Assembly: GCA_002348265.1 (NCBI GenBank)
Contig: DEAT01000041.1
Location: forward strand, 1-9,451
DNA from: Gemmatimonadales bacterium UBA2975
GTDB taxonomy: Bacteria > Gemmatimonadota > Gemmatimonadetes > Longimicrobiales > Gaopeijiaceae
DNA length: 9,451 nt
Reading direction: 5' to 3'
Shown: positions 1 to 7,363 of the stretch, in pieces
Layout of the letters: every line of letters begins with the position of its first letter
Numbering within the stretch: position 1 is the stretch's first letter
The notes under the pieces: model-generated
What the model was told of the DNA's origin: nothing
Seen by the model: the letters and a program-made list of their open reading frames with translations, nothing else
Database searches by the model: none
Position numbers and translations under genes: made by a program

Positions 1-49
1 TCGGTTCTGTGTCATCTTGATGGCTCTCGTTTGGCGATATGCTTTGAGC

Positions 50-1246
50 TCATGGGATATTTTGAGAGTAGTCTCCTGATGAACGAGCGTCCAATTCGCT
101 CATATTGAACCGGACCGTCACCACATAGGGCTCTTCACCAATGGTCCAGTGCCCGTAAGTGGTTGAGATGAAGGTGCTGTCTGATGCGAGTTCTAAGCCA
201 GGGTATGCTGCGTCCCATGAGTCGGTATTATCCATGAGCCGAATGCGATAGAGGCCGGGATCAGTATTGGTGAGATCATCCCATGACCCAACCCAGACGA
301 CCCAGTCGCCCCGGGTAGGACTGGCGTCAGCCATGTCCCTGTATGAAATAACGAGGCGGCCATCTGGGGAATATTTGGCTGTGTGTCTATCACCGGTTAG
401 CGCCTTGGGGAGCTCTTTGGGCTCTGACCAAGTCTCCCCGTCGTCATCGGAAAAAACGATAAAGGACTCGTAGGTCCTTGAGTTTTCCCGAAGGAGCAGG
501 GCGAGGCGTGTCCCATCGGGCGAGGTTACAAGGCCCGGCTCACAAAGATCCGCGTCGGGGTGCTCGGTAATCACCCAAGGCTCACTCCATGAAAGCCCGT
601 AGTCAGATGAACGCGTGGCGAATACCCGGAATGCGCTCGGTTCTCCTGAATTGCGAAGGAATCTCCCATCATCGTGAAAGAAGGCCAGCAGATCTCCATC
701 GGCCTGTTTATGGATCGAGGCCATTGCAACAATCCCGCCGAAGTCTCCTATAGGCTGGAGTCCTGACCAGGTTTCACCTAGGTCATCTGAGACAGCGCTC
801 CTTATTGGATAAAGGCCGGAAAAAAGGAGTAAACGAACTGACCCGTCTTCTCTCTCAGTCTGAAACAGTGTTGGAACCTCTCGTGAGGACGCCCACGATT
901 CCGGCACGGGAAGTCGGTTGCTCCACGTGCGCCCCCCGTCGGTGCTCCGCTTTAGGACGATTGGTCCTTCTCCATGACCTTTGGGATAGACGGCTATGAT
1001 GGTGCCGTCCGGGAGCATCTGAGTTGTGGGGTGTCCCAGGTACTGCCCATGTTCTCTGTCGACTATGTATTGCCTTTTCGATTCAAGACTGAGGTCAACT
1101 AGAGGGACTCCGAAGACTGCCTCGTGCACTTCCCTAAGTGACAGATCTGCCGCGTTCGGTGCTTGGTCCTGTCCCGAGGAGTTCGTGCATGACCCTACAG
1201 CTGCCCACATGGAAAATGCCGTCATAAATTGCGTTGATTTCAGCAC
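50..1246 (-). CDS. Sialidase-like (BNR_2/Asp-box) lipoprotein
   Basis: About 398 residues with a probable lipoprotein signal: from GTG 1246 the N-terminus has Lys3, a hydrophobic stretch and a V-G-S-C lipobox, so Cys20 would be lipidated. The rest resembles the six-bladed sialidase/BNR_2 propeller. Four Asp-boxes (S-x-D-x-G-x-x-W) are visible at about residues 101-108, 153-160, 213-220 and 266-273, and the segments around H-P-T-T-Q-M-L-P-D-G and Y-S-P-D-G-R-L-V-I-S-Y-R-D are typical of exo-sialidase-like proteins. I cannot see a clear FRIP motif or assign the arginine triad, so enzymatic sialidase activity is not shown; it may be another glycan hydrolase or a binding protein. The open frame extends to 1459, but that would overlap the divergent gene and put about 90 residues before the lipobox. 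No good Shine-Dalgarno supports a start; GTG 1252 and ATG 1225 are alternatives, the latter leaving no positive charge before the hydrophobic stretch. Confidence 0.8.
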   Translation of the reverse strand: MLKSTQFMTAFSMWAAVGSCTNSSGQDQAPNAADLSLREVHEAVFGVPLVDLSLESKRQYIVDREHGQYLGHPTTQMLPDGTIIAVYPKGHGEGPIVLKRSTDGGRTWSNRLPVPESWASSREVPTLFQTEREDGSVRLLLFSGLYPIRSAVSDDLGETWSGLQPIGDFGGIVAMASIHKQADGDLLAFFHDDGRFLRNSGEPSAFRVFATRSSDYGLSWSEPWVITEHPDADLCEPGLVTSPDGTRLALLLRENSRTYESFIVFSDDDGETWSEPKELPKALTGDRHTAKYSPDGRLVISYRDMADASPTRGDWVVWVGSWDDLTNTDPGLYRIRLMDNTDSWDAAYPGLELASDSTFISTTYGHWTIGEEPYVVTVRFNMSELDARSSGDYSQNIP

Positions 1247-1341
1247 TATCACTTGAGGGTTGTGTCGTCTTGATCGGGACTCACCTAGAATACCTCTTGG
1301 ACCCGCTGGACCACAAATGACAGATACGAGGATGAGCTGGG

Positions 1342-2610
1342 ATGAATGATGTTTCTCGCAGGCGATTCCTTGCAGCCGGGGTGACTGGAGTAGCATTGGC
1401 TGCGATGGAGGGTTGCACAGACTTGGGAGGAGAGAGTGAGACTTCTCTCGGGTTACCAATGCCTCCGATCGATGTCGACGATCTAGCGTGGGCCCATGTG
1501 CGAGAACGGTTTATCCTTGAGTCCGAGATTGCGTATATGAATAACGCAAGTCTAGGTATGCCGCCGCACGTGGTAGCAAAAGCTGTATGTGATGGGTATG
1601 AGGCGATTTCTCGGGAGCCCTTACACGGCAAGCATGATCTTCAGGAGATCATAGCGGAACAGGTTGTTCCCGGTTTGGCGGCCTATTTCGGAGTTGATGA
1701 GGGAGAGATGTCACTGACTCGGAATGCTACAGAGGCGCTTCATCTCCAAGCGATGGGACTTATTCTGAAGCCAGGTGACGAGGTTCTGGTAACGAGCCAA
1801 GAGCATCCGGCAGGGAACAGTCCTTGGATGTTGCGGGCGGAACGCCATGGTATAAGGGTCTCCGAGGTCTTTATCCCCAGCCCGTTCGATAGTGGCGAGC
1901 AAGTCGTGGACCTGATGGAGAGTGCCATAACACCTCGCACTAGGGCTCTCTCTTTCTGCCATGTGACAAGAGGCGGGCATCTTTACCCGGTGAAGGAAAT
2001 CTCAGAGATGGCTCACAGACACGGACTCCTGAGTCTTGTGGATGGTGCGCAGGCTGTTGGTCAGTTTTCCGTGGACCTGCATGATCTTGCGTGTGACGCG
2101 TACTCTGCCAGTCTCCATAAATGGGTACTTGGACCTGCGGGCACCGGCTTTATGTACGTCCGTGAGGTGGCTAGGGATGTGATCCGGACGAATTTTTCCG
2201 CTGGTGCGACCGTTGAATCTCCGGGTCTCGCTCCTGGAGGTACTGCCGATTTTCCTGTGCGAGCAGCGTTGGCAACGGCACTGGATTTCTGCAATGCTCT
2301 GGGTGCGAATCAAGTCGAGCGTCGTTGTCGTTATCTCTCAAACCACCTTAAGTCCGGACTTACCCAGATTGACGGTGTGACGATTCTGAGCGGTCCCACA
2401 CCTGAAACTTCATGTCCAGGCTCTACTATCTTCGAGAAGGAAGGTCTGGATGCAGTCCGTGCTGTGGGATTATTTGAGGAACGGATCGGCACTCACATTG
2501 ATGAGCACCAGCGTGACGGACATAACGCTATTCGAGTGTCCACGCACGTTTATAACACCACCGCAGAGATTGATCGATTCCTAGAAGAGCTGTCCACAGC
2601 TAGGGCGTGA
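1342..2610 (+). CDS. Tat-exported class V aminotransferase-fold PLP enzyme
   Basis: A 422-residue fold-type I PLP enzyme of the class V family (NifS/CsdA and isopenicillin N epimerase relatives). The N-terminus has a twin-arginine signal (S-R-R-R-F-L, residues 5-10), so it is probably exported folded with PLP bound. Cys25 follows A-M-E-G, a poor lipobox, so lipidation is doubtful. The usual family residues are present: His155 in E-H-P-A-G-N, Asp234 and Gln237 in V-D-G-A-Q (pyridine nitrogen and phenolic oxygen contacts), the Schiff-base Lys260 in L-H-K-W-V-L-G-P-A-G-T-G, and the carboxylate-binding Arg398 in I-R-V-S. Length is normal for the family. ATG 1342 is preceded by GAGGAT at 1328-1333. 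The gene is divergent from the sialidase-like gene, with 95 bases between starts. Substrate and reaction (transamination, epimerisation or lyase) cannot be read from sequence; family membership is secure. Confidence 0.9.
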   Translation: MNDVSRRRFLAAGVTGVALAAMEGCTDLGGESETSLGLPMPPIDVDDLAWAHVRERFILESEIAYMNNASLGMPPHVVAKAVCDGYEAISREPLHGKHDLQEIIAEQVVPGLAAYFGVDEGEMSLTRNATEALHLQAMGLILKPGDEVLVTSQEHPAGNSPWMLRAERHGIRVSEVFIPSPFDSGEQVVDLMESAITPRTRALSFCHVTRGGHLYPVKEISEMAHRHGLLSLVDGAQAVGQFSVDLHDLACDAYSASLHKWVLGPAGTGFMYVREVARDVIRTNFSAGATVESPGLAPGGTADFPVRAALATALDFCNALGANQVERRCRYLSNHLKSGLTQIDGVTILSGPTPETSCPGSTIFEKEGLDAVRAVGLFEERIGTHIDEHQRDGHNAIRVSTHVYNTTAEIDRFLEELSTARA

Positions 2611-2651
2611 TTGTAGTTACGGCTACAGCACTCCCATTTGGACCGGATGCG

Positions 2652-2709
2652 ACGACTAGTCTGCTAGGTCGGTGAGGCTTAAACTCGCAGCGCAGTTATA
2701 ACTAGTCGT
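2652..2709. repeat. 9-base inverted repeat in the gap before the large propeller gene
   Basis: ACGACTAGT at 2652-2660 is perfectly matched in inverted orientation by ACTAGTCGT at 2701-2709, with 40 bases between. Each arm contains the palindrome ACTAGT, so the copies can also be read as direct repeats of that core. The right arm overlaps a -10-like TATAAC at 2697-2702, but no matching -35 is seen at 16-18 bases. The 155-base gap 2611-2765 holds no gene and no clear terminator for the upstream aminotransferase. It could be an operator for the gene starting at 2766, or chance. Confidence 0.3.
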
Positions 2710-2765
2710 GGATTTCTGCCTTGGAATCCGTTCAACCTGTTTTTATTGGATTTTGAGTACCCATT

Positions 2766-5700
2766 ATGCGTGCATCTCTCCTTCGCTATCTAGTCTGCGC
2801 TTTCTTCATTGGTATCAAGCTAGTCGGTTCTTCCGATGATGTCCTCGGACAACAAGCCCCCTCTCCCGATTCTTATGCTTCGATCTCTTGGCGCCACATT
2901 GGTCCTGAGGGTAATCGGTTTAGTTCGGCGGCGGGCATTCCCGGTGATCCTGCGACCTATTACGTAGGTGCTGCTTCTGGTGGTGTCTCTAAGACCACTG
3001 ATGGTGGTGTCCACTGGGAGGACATTTTTGACGATCAGCCGGTTCAATCCATCGGTGCTCTGGCCGTATCCCCCACTAACCCCAACGTCATTTGGGTGGG
3101 CACAGGAGAGGGCAAGATTCGGTCGCACATTTCCGTCGGCCAAGGCGTTTATAAGTCAGTAGACGCTGGAGAGACGTGGGAACTCATGGGCTTGGAACAG
3201 ACTGGACGGATTCCGCGGTTGCTAATTCACCCTTCCGATCCCGACGTCGTATACGTCTGTTCCCTTGGCCACGCATATGGTCCGCAGCAGGAGCGAGGTG
3301 TTTATCGCACGACGGACGGCGGTATGACGTGGGAGCACGTCCTCTTTATTGACCAGGATACGGGTTGCTCGGACATAGCGATGGACCCAGTAAATCCGCG
3401 TATTCTCTTCGCTGGAACCTGGCAACTCATCATTCACACCTGGGGCAGGTTCTCAGGTGGCTTAGGCGGTGGTTTGCATGTATCGCGTGACGGTGGAGAC
3501 ACTTGGACCAAGCTGAATGGATCGGGCAACGGGATCGGGCTTCCCGAGAAGCCTGTTGGCAAGGTCGCTGTCGCCATCGCTCCATCCAATCCTGATCGGA
3601 TCATTGCGATGTTCGAGACTGGTGATGGTATCCCTTGGAATGGACAAGAGACCGAAGATGGGCAGGTCTGGACGTCGCTAGACGGAGGACATCACTGGGA
3701 GTTGATCTCGCGAGATCGTAATGCCATGGGGCGTCCTCATTATTACTCCCGTGTCGTGATCAATCCCGGCGACGAAGAGGAAGCCTACTTTCTGACTGCA
3801 GGCTTCTCTCGCTCAACTGATGGTGGCCGGACCTTGTTCCAAATCCCCCGTCCCGATGCTCCGGGAGGTGATCACCATGACATGTGGATTGACCCAACGA
3901 ACCCAGACCGTATGATCGTCGCCCATGATCAGGGATTATCAATTTCGATCAATCGCGGTAAAACTTGGTTTCGGCAACGGCTTACCAACGCTCAGATGTA
4001 CCATGTGACGGTTGATAACGCTGTCCCTTACAATGTTCTTGGCAACAAACAGGACGAGCCGACATATCGCGGGCCGAGCAACTCACGCATCATGGGTCAG
4101 CGAGGTATCACAGGTATTCCGCGTGGTATGTGGCATCATGTCGGTGGCGGTGAGTCCGGCTGGGCGACGCCGGATCCGACGGATCCCAATATTGTGTGGT
4201 CTTCAGCTTCTGGTTCGGGGATGGTCGGAGGGATTGTGGTTCGCTATGAAGAAGACCGTCGACAGTATCGGCATGTAGAGGTATGGCCGGAACAGAGTCG
4301 TGGCGCAGCACGTGATGTGCGGTTCCGCTTTATCTGGGATGCGCCGATTCATATTTCGCCTCACGACAATGAGACGGTTTATGTGGGGTCACAGCACGTC
4401 CACCGGACTAGAAACGGTGGCCAGAGTTGGGAGGTTATCAGTCCAGATCTGACATGGGACGATGAGTCTCGCCAGATGCTCTCTGGAGGTCTTACTGGCG
4501 ATAATATCGGTGTCGAATACGCTGGGACTGTCTTTGGCATCACCGAGTCGCCGATAGAAGCCGGGATGATTTGGGCAGGGACGAATGACGGCAAGCTGCA
4601 CCTCACAAGAGATGGTGGGGGCACGTGGACCGAAGTCACTGAGAATATGCGAGGCCTGCCAGAGTGGGGAGCTGTCCGCAGCATAGCGGCCTCGCGATAT
4701 GACGTCTGCACGGCGTACGTCGCCGTGGACGGACATCAGGTCAACGTGCGTGACCCACATGTTTTCCGGACGCGTGACTGTGGTGAATCTTTCGACCGGA
4801 TCGTAGAGGGTATCACGCCCTCAATGTTGAGCTACACGAAGTCCATTGCCGAGGACCCCAAGCGTCAGGGGCTTTTGTACGTTGGAACTGAAAACGCGAT
4901 ATACGTCTCATTTAATGACGGTGACGACTGGCAGACGCTTCAGAATAATTTGCCACACGCGCCGGTTTCTGGGATCGTCGTTCAAGAGCACTTCAACGAC
5001 CTAGTAGTCGGCACGTATGGGCGTGGTTTCTGGATCCTCGATGATCTAGCGCCGATCCAACAAATGACTGAAGAGGTCATGCGGTCTAGCTCGCATCTGT
5101 TCGAGTTGCGCGACGCCTATCGATTCCGCCCGATCACGCCTCCTTCGGTACCCTATTCCGATCCTACCGAGGGTCAAGATCCTGAGTATGGAGCGTCGAT
5201 CAACTATTGGCTTGGGCAGCCTGCTGCCTCGTCGCCGACTATCGAAATCGTTGATGAGATGGGCAGCGTAGTACGTACGCTGAAGGGGACCAATCATACT
5301 GGAGTAAATCGGATCCACTGGGACCTGGCCGACGAGTCAAACGGACCTATCCGACTGTTTACATCACCCATGTATGCCGAACACATGATGGTTGGAGAAG
5401 AGGGGCGTCTAGCCCCGGGAGGCAGGCAGATTTCGATTCTTATGCCACCGGGAAATTACACGGTTCGACTCAATGTGGATGGTGAGACGCACGAACAAAC
5501 CCTCAAGGTGATAAAGGACCCGCATTCGGCAGGTAGCGAGGATGATATCACAGCGCAGGTAGCATTTCTGCGAGGGGTGAGGGAAGATGTTGTTCGTGCC
5601 GGCGAGGCCGTGCATCGGGTGGAAGCGATGCGGGTTCAGTTAGCCACTGTCAAACGCTTCACCGACGATCCGGCTGTGGTTGAGTCGATAGAGGAAGTTG

Positions 5701-5999
5701 AGGAGAAGCTGGTCGAAATGCAGATGGAGATGGTAGATCTCAGGCTGACAGGCCAAGGCCAGGATGGTGTGCGCTTTGGGGCGCCACTGCTTCAGAAGCT
5801 CGGCTACGTGAGTGGTGGTATCTCGGTGGCTGACTTCCCGCCGACCAATCAAGAGGGTGAGGTGAAGGTCCTGCTTAACGGGATGCTGAACGAATACCTA
5901 GACCGCCTAGACGAATATGTCGATGACGAGGTGAATGAGCTTAATCAAATGCTTAGGGCGCGCGGACTCGTGATCATTTCGGACAGCCCAGATCGATAG
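2766..5999 (+). CDS. Large secreted Asp-box/VPS10-like propeller protein
   Basis: A 1077-residue protein with a Sec-type signal (Arg2, Arg7, then hydrophobic residues to about 21; cleavage probably near residues 28-30). Residues ~40-760 are beta-propeller repeats. I count eleven Asp-box positions, S/T-x-D/N-x-G-x-x-W or degenerate, starting near 77, 131, 182, 240, 304, 350, 394, 548, 614, 669 and 715; those at 350 and 669 have Leu and Phe in place of Trp. The repeat region ends in a V-G-T-Y-G-R-G-F-W-I-L-D-D segment typical of the family. Residues ~820-915 resemble an Ig-like/FlgD-type beta domain, and ~925-1065 look largely helical. This matches the approximately 1000-1100-residue 'sortilin/VPS10 or BNR glycosyl hydrolase-like' proteins expanded in Acidobacteriota and Gemmatimonadota. 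Their biochemical role is not established to my knowledge; glycan or peptide binding is inference. ATG 2766 has no strong Shine-Dalgarno but directly precedes the signal peptide. Confidence 0.87.
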   Translation: MRASLLRYLVCAFFIGIKLVGSSDDVLGQQAPSPDSYASISWRHIGPEGNRFSSAAGIPGDPATYYVGAASGGVSKTTDGGVHWEDIFDDQPVQSIGALAVSPTNPNVIWVGTGEGKIRSHISVGQGVYKSVDAGETWELMGLEQTGRIPRLLIHPSDPDVVYVCSLGHAYGPQQERGVYRTTDGGMTWEHVLFIDQDTGCSDIAMDPVNPRILFAGTWQLIIHTWGRFSGGLGGGLHVSRDGGDTWTKLNGSGNGIGLPEKPVGKVAVAIAPSNPDRIIAMFETGDGIPWNGQETEDGQVWTSLDGGHHWELISRDRNAMGRPHYYSRVVINPGDEEEAYFLTAGFSRSTDGGRTLFQIPRPDAPGGDHHDMWIDPTNPDRMIVAHDQGLSISINRGKTWFRQRLTNAQMYHVTVDNAVPYNVLGNKQDEPTYRGPSNSRIMGQRGITGIPRGMWHHVGGGESGWATPDPTDPNIVWSSASGSGMVGGIVVRYEEDRRQYRHVEVWPEQSRGAARDVRFRFIWDAPIHISPHDNETVYVGSQHVHRTRNGGQSWEVISPDLTWDDESRQMLSGGLTGDNIGVEYAGTVFGITESPIEAGMIWAGTNDGKLHLTRDGGGTWTEVTENMRGLPEWGAVRSIAASRYDVCTAYVAVDGHQVNVRDPHVFRTRDCGESFDRIVEGITPSMLSYTKSIAEDPKRQGLLYVGTENAIYVSFNDGDDWQTLQNNLPHAPVSGIVVQEHFNDLVVGTYGRGFWILDDLAPIQQMTEEVMRSSSHLFELRDAYRFRPITPPSVPYSDPTEGQDPEYGASINYWLGQPAASSPTIEIVDEMGSVVRTLKGTNHTGVNRIHWDLADESNGPIRLFTSPMYAEHMMVGEEGRLAPGGRQISILMPPGNYTVRLNVDGETHEQTLKVIKDPHSAGSEDDITAQVAFLRGVREDVVRAGEAVHRVEAMRVQLATVKRFTDDPAVVESIEEVEEKLVEMQMEMVDLRLTGQGQDGVRFGAPLLQKLGYVSGGISVADFPPTNQEGEVKVLLNGMLNEYLDRLDEYVDDEVNELNQMLRARGLVIISDSPDR

Positions 6000-6058
6000 G
6001 GTGGAGGGCTGCGACGTGTCTCTCCGAAAAGCTTGAGTGAAGCCTCGCGAGACTCACG

Positions 6059-6097
6059 ACAAACCCGCCCTTCCTAATTTTGGAGGGGCGGGTTTGT
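6059..6097 (+). terminator. Strong hairpin terminator between convergent genes
   Basis: A 16-base-pair stem (6059-6074 with 6082-6097), all Watson-Crick but one T-G pair, closes a 7-base loop TAATTTT. The stem core is CCCGCCC/GGGCGGG with AAA/TTT at the base. Downstream on the plus strand lies TTCGATTAT, only moderately T-rich. It starts 60 bases after the stop of the large propeller gene and lies before the end of the convergent DUF3303 gene, so it probably ends plus-strand transcription and may also stop minus-strand readthrough. Confidence 0.8.
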
Positions 6098-6175
6098 TCG
6101 ATTATCTGCTTGAGTTTCTAGCGACTCGGTTAAGTGATATCGTTCCGTCTAGATCTGACTTTCCGCGTCGAAACT

Positions 6176-6478
6176 TTAATCGCTCGGCGGCATGGCTCGG
6201 GTCCGGCCGAGCGCGCGTACCTCTTCATCACCCATGACCGGCGTGATTGTAAGGTCACAAACATTCTGCCATTGCAAGCAGAAAGCATTGACCGCCGAGA
6301 GGTCGTCCGACTCGAGGATCGCCACGCCCGTTCTGGATACGAGGTCGTTCCACCTTCCAACCAGAGTTACCGAATCACCTAACTGCTCACGATCATCTTC
6401 GATTGTCATCTGGCTGAAGTACTGCAACGCTTCGTCGAAGGTCTCAGGATAAAGGGTCCAGGTAATCATGTATAGCAT
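6176..6478 (-). CDS. DUF3303 family small protein
   Basis: A 100-residue protein beginning M-L-Y-M-I-T-W-T-L-Y-P-E, with later segments T-L-V-G-R-W-N-D-L, G-V-A-I-L-E-S-D-D and C-D-L-T-I-T-P-V-M, which fit the DUF3303 pattern: a short ferredoxin-like alpha/beta protein of unknown function. It has no signal peptide or membrane segment and is the only clearly cytoplasmic product here. The start at ATG 6478 is chosen because GGAG (6485-6488 on the minus strand) lies 6 bases upstream and the family normally begins there; the frame stays open to 6544, giving 22 unlikely extra residues. It converges on the large propeller gene and is divergent from the lipoprotein gene at 6731. The promoter-like element at 6536-6564 lies upstream. 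Confidence 0.82.
   Translation of the reverse strand: MLYMITWTLYPETFDEALQYFSQMTIEDDREQLGDSVTLVGRWNDLVSRTGVAILESDDLSAVNAFCLQWQNVCDLTITPVMGDEEVRALGRTRAMPPSD
6181..6213 (-). terminator. Possible hairpin overlapping the 3' end of the DUF3303 gene
   Basis: CGCTCGGC (6181-6188) and GCCGAGCG (6206-6213) form a perfect 8-base-pair GC-rich stem with a 17-base loop. Read on the minus strand it is followed at once by ATTAAAGTTT, which contains the TAA stop. This is terminator-like, but the loop is long, the T-run is weak and the stem lies in coding sequence, so it may be chance. Confidence 0.25.
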
Positions 6479-6484
6479 GGTCAT

Positions 6485-6488
6485 CTCC
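6485..6488 (-). promoter_or_regulatory. Ribosome binding site fixing the DUF3303 start
   Basis: GGAG on the minus strand, 6 bases before ATG 6478. The in-frame ATG at 6484 immediately follows this site with no room for ribosome spacing, so 6478 is preferred. Confidence 0.6.
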
Positions 6489-6535
6489 GCGTGGATGAAG
6501 AAGTTCTTGCGGCATCCAAAAGCCCGCTTGCCAGT

Positions 6536-6564
6536 ATATGACATGAGGGGATCTAGACTGTCAA
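6536..6564 (-). promoter_or_regulatory. Promoter/operator-like element upstream of the DUF3303 gene (copy 1)
   Basis: On the minus strand a perfect -35 consensus TTGACA (6564-6559) is followed 17 bases later by TCATAT (6541-6536, three of six -10 matches). Within it lies a 25-base inverted repeat, TGACA-N15-TGTCA (6539-6563). The same arrangement recurs at 8658-8686. The -35 begins 86 bases upstream of ATG 6478, leaving a leader of about 50 bases. The gap is divergent, so the palindrome could also act on the lipoprotein gene at 6731. Whether it is a promoter, an operator or both is inference. Confidence 0.45.
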
Positions 6565-6718
6565 AGACTGATCGGGAATCAAGATTCTGGGTTGATTGGC
6601 TTAGAGTTGTCCAAAGTGCGTATTACTTGCGAACAATTAGGTCGCTACAGACATTTGCCATCGCGCCTAGCTGATATCCCCCCATGAGTAAACTCAGAAT
6701 TGGCCTGCTCTCATTGCT

Positions 6719-6725
6719 AAGGTGG
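6719..6725 (+). promoter_or_regulatory. Ribosome binding site fixing the start at 6731
   Basis: AAGGTGG lies 5 bases before ATG 6731. The alternative in-frame GTG at 6722 falls inside this Shine-Dalgarno, so the ATG is the better start. Confidence 0.6.
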
Positions 6726-6730
6726 ACACT

Positions 6731-7228
6731 ATGTCAATTAGATCCTTTTCAGTGTTCACGTCATTGTACGTGGTGTTATTTAGCGCATGTGCTTTGAATC
6801 GTTCGGATGGAGCTGAACGCGCGACGAGTTGGACAGATGGCACCTACAGACTGTCGGCAAGGATCAGCTACCGGGATGATCAAGGGGGTGACCAGTCGGT
6901 GGGTCGACTCCAAGTCACGAGCACTGTGCTGGTTGGCCCAAACGGCCCAACCAGTGCCACTTCGTCCGTGGGCCCGTGCGTCGGCGGGTTGGTACACAAA
7001 TTTGAGAGCGCTTACCAATGTGGAGAGGCTATCCTCTTGATCGAACCGAGCGCGAGTGGCGTGCGAGCTGATATTGTGATGACGGTTACAGAGACGTTCC
7101 ACCTGCCCAGATGTGTAGCGTACAGTCAAATACCAGGGGGCGGGGAGGTTTGCACACAAAGCACCTACGACATTGAAACGCACCATACCCAGAAAAGGAG
7201 CCGGGCTTTTGCCACCAAGGTGCGCTAG
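6731..7228 (+). CDS. Unrecognised cysteine-containing lipoprotein
   Basis: A 165-residue protein I cannot place in a family. The N-terminus has Arg4, a hydrophobic stretch and L-F-S-A-C, so Cys20 is a likely lipidation site, though Phe at -3 is less usual than Leu or Val. The mature part has four more cysteines (83, 97, 128, 141), enough for two disulfides, which fits an exported protein. The segment after residue ~35 (T-D-G-T-Y-R-L-S-A-R-I-S-Y) alternates polar and hydrophobic residues and looks like beta strands; a small beta-sandwich is a guess. The C-terminus is basic. The start at ATG 6731 is supported by AAGGTGG at 6719-6725. It stands alone on the plus strand, divergent from the DUF3303 gene and convergent with the second aminotransferase; the 135-base gap 7229-7363 shows no strong terminator. 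Confidence 0.7.
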   Translation: MSIRSFSVFTSLYVVLFSACALNRSDGAERATSWTDGTYRLSARISYRDDQGGDQSVGRLQVTSTVLVGPNGPTSATSSVGPCVGGLVHKFESAYQCGEAILLIEPSASGVRADIVMTVTETFHLPRCVAYSQIPGGGEVCTQSTYDIETHHTQKRSRAFATKVR

Positions 7229-7363
7229 AACGACAAAATTACCCAGGCAGAAAGATCCCTAGACATGGCGGGTCTTCATGCCAGATCTCCTTAAGTAAGC
7301 ATCCTGCGAACTCAATCGTTGATTGTCATCGTTCCTTGACCTCCGAGAACCTCGGACTCCCTC

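Noticed and set aside
1..15. Possible start of another minus-strand gene (ATG 15, then T-Q-N-R) 35 bases after the sialidase-like stop.
   Set aside because: Only five codons are inside the window and the upstream GAGAG is a weak ribosome site, so it cannot be supported.
8..1274. TGTGTCATCTTGAT (8-21) and TGTGTCGTCTTGAT (1261-1274), 13 of 14 bases matching, flank the sialidase-like gene like direct repeats.
   Set aside because: Several 13-of-14 matches are expected by chance in a window of this size, and no transposase or insertion hallmark accompanies them.
1287..1316. Promoter-like TTGTGG-N18-TATTCT on the minus strand before the sialidase-like gene.
   Set aside because: The -35 matches only at TTG and the spacer is long; too weak to list as a feature.
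4379..4760. Antisense open frames of 110-123 codons within the large propeller gene.
   Set aside because: They lie entirely within a gene with clear Asp-box repeats and show no domain, signal or ribosome site; they are shadows of the real frame.
6684..6797. A 37-codon plus-strand frame from ATG 6684 (M-S-K-L-R-I-G-L-L-S-L-L) overlapping the lipoprotein start.
   Set aside because: No Shine-Dalgarno, ends out of frame inside the well-supported lipoprotein gene, and no family resemblance.
6929..6954. Inverted repeat CTGGTTGG/CCAACCAG inside the lipoprotein gene.
   Set aside because: It lies in coding sequence encoding V-L-V-G-P-N-G-P-T, has no T-run, and is compatible with chance.
7342..7356. 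Hairpin TCCGAG-AAC-CTCGGA, 7 bases past the stop of the second aminotransferase.
   Set aside because: The stem is only six pairs with a 3-base loop and no T-run on either strand; too weak to call a terminator.
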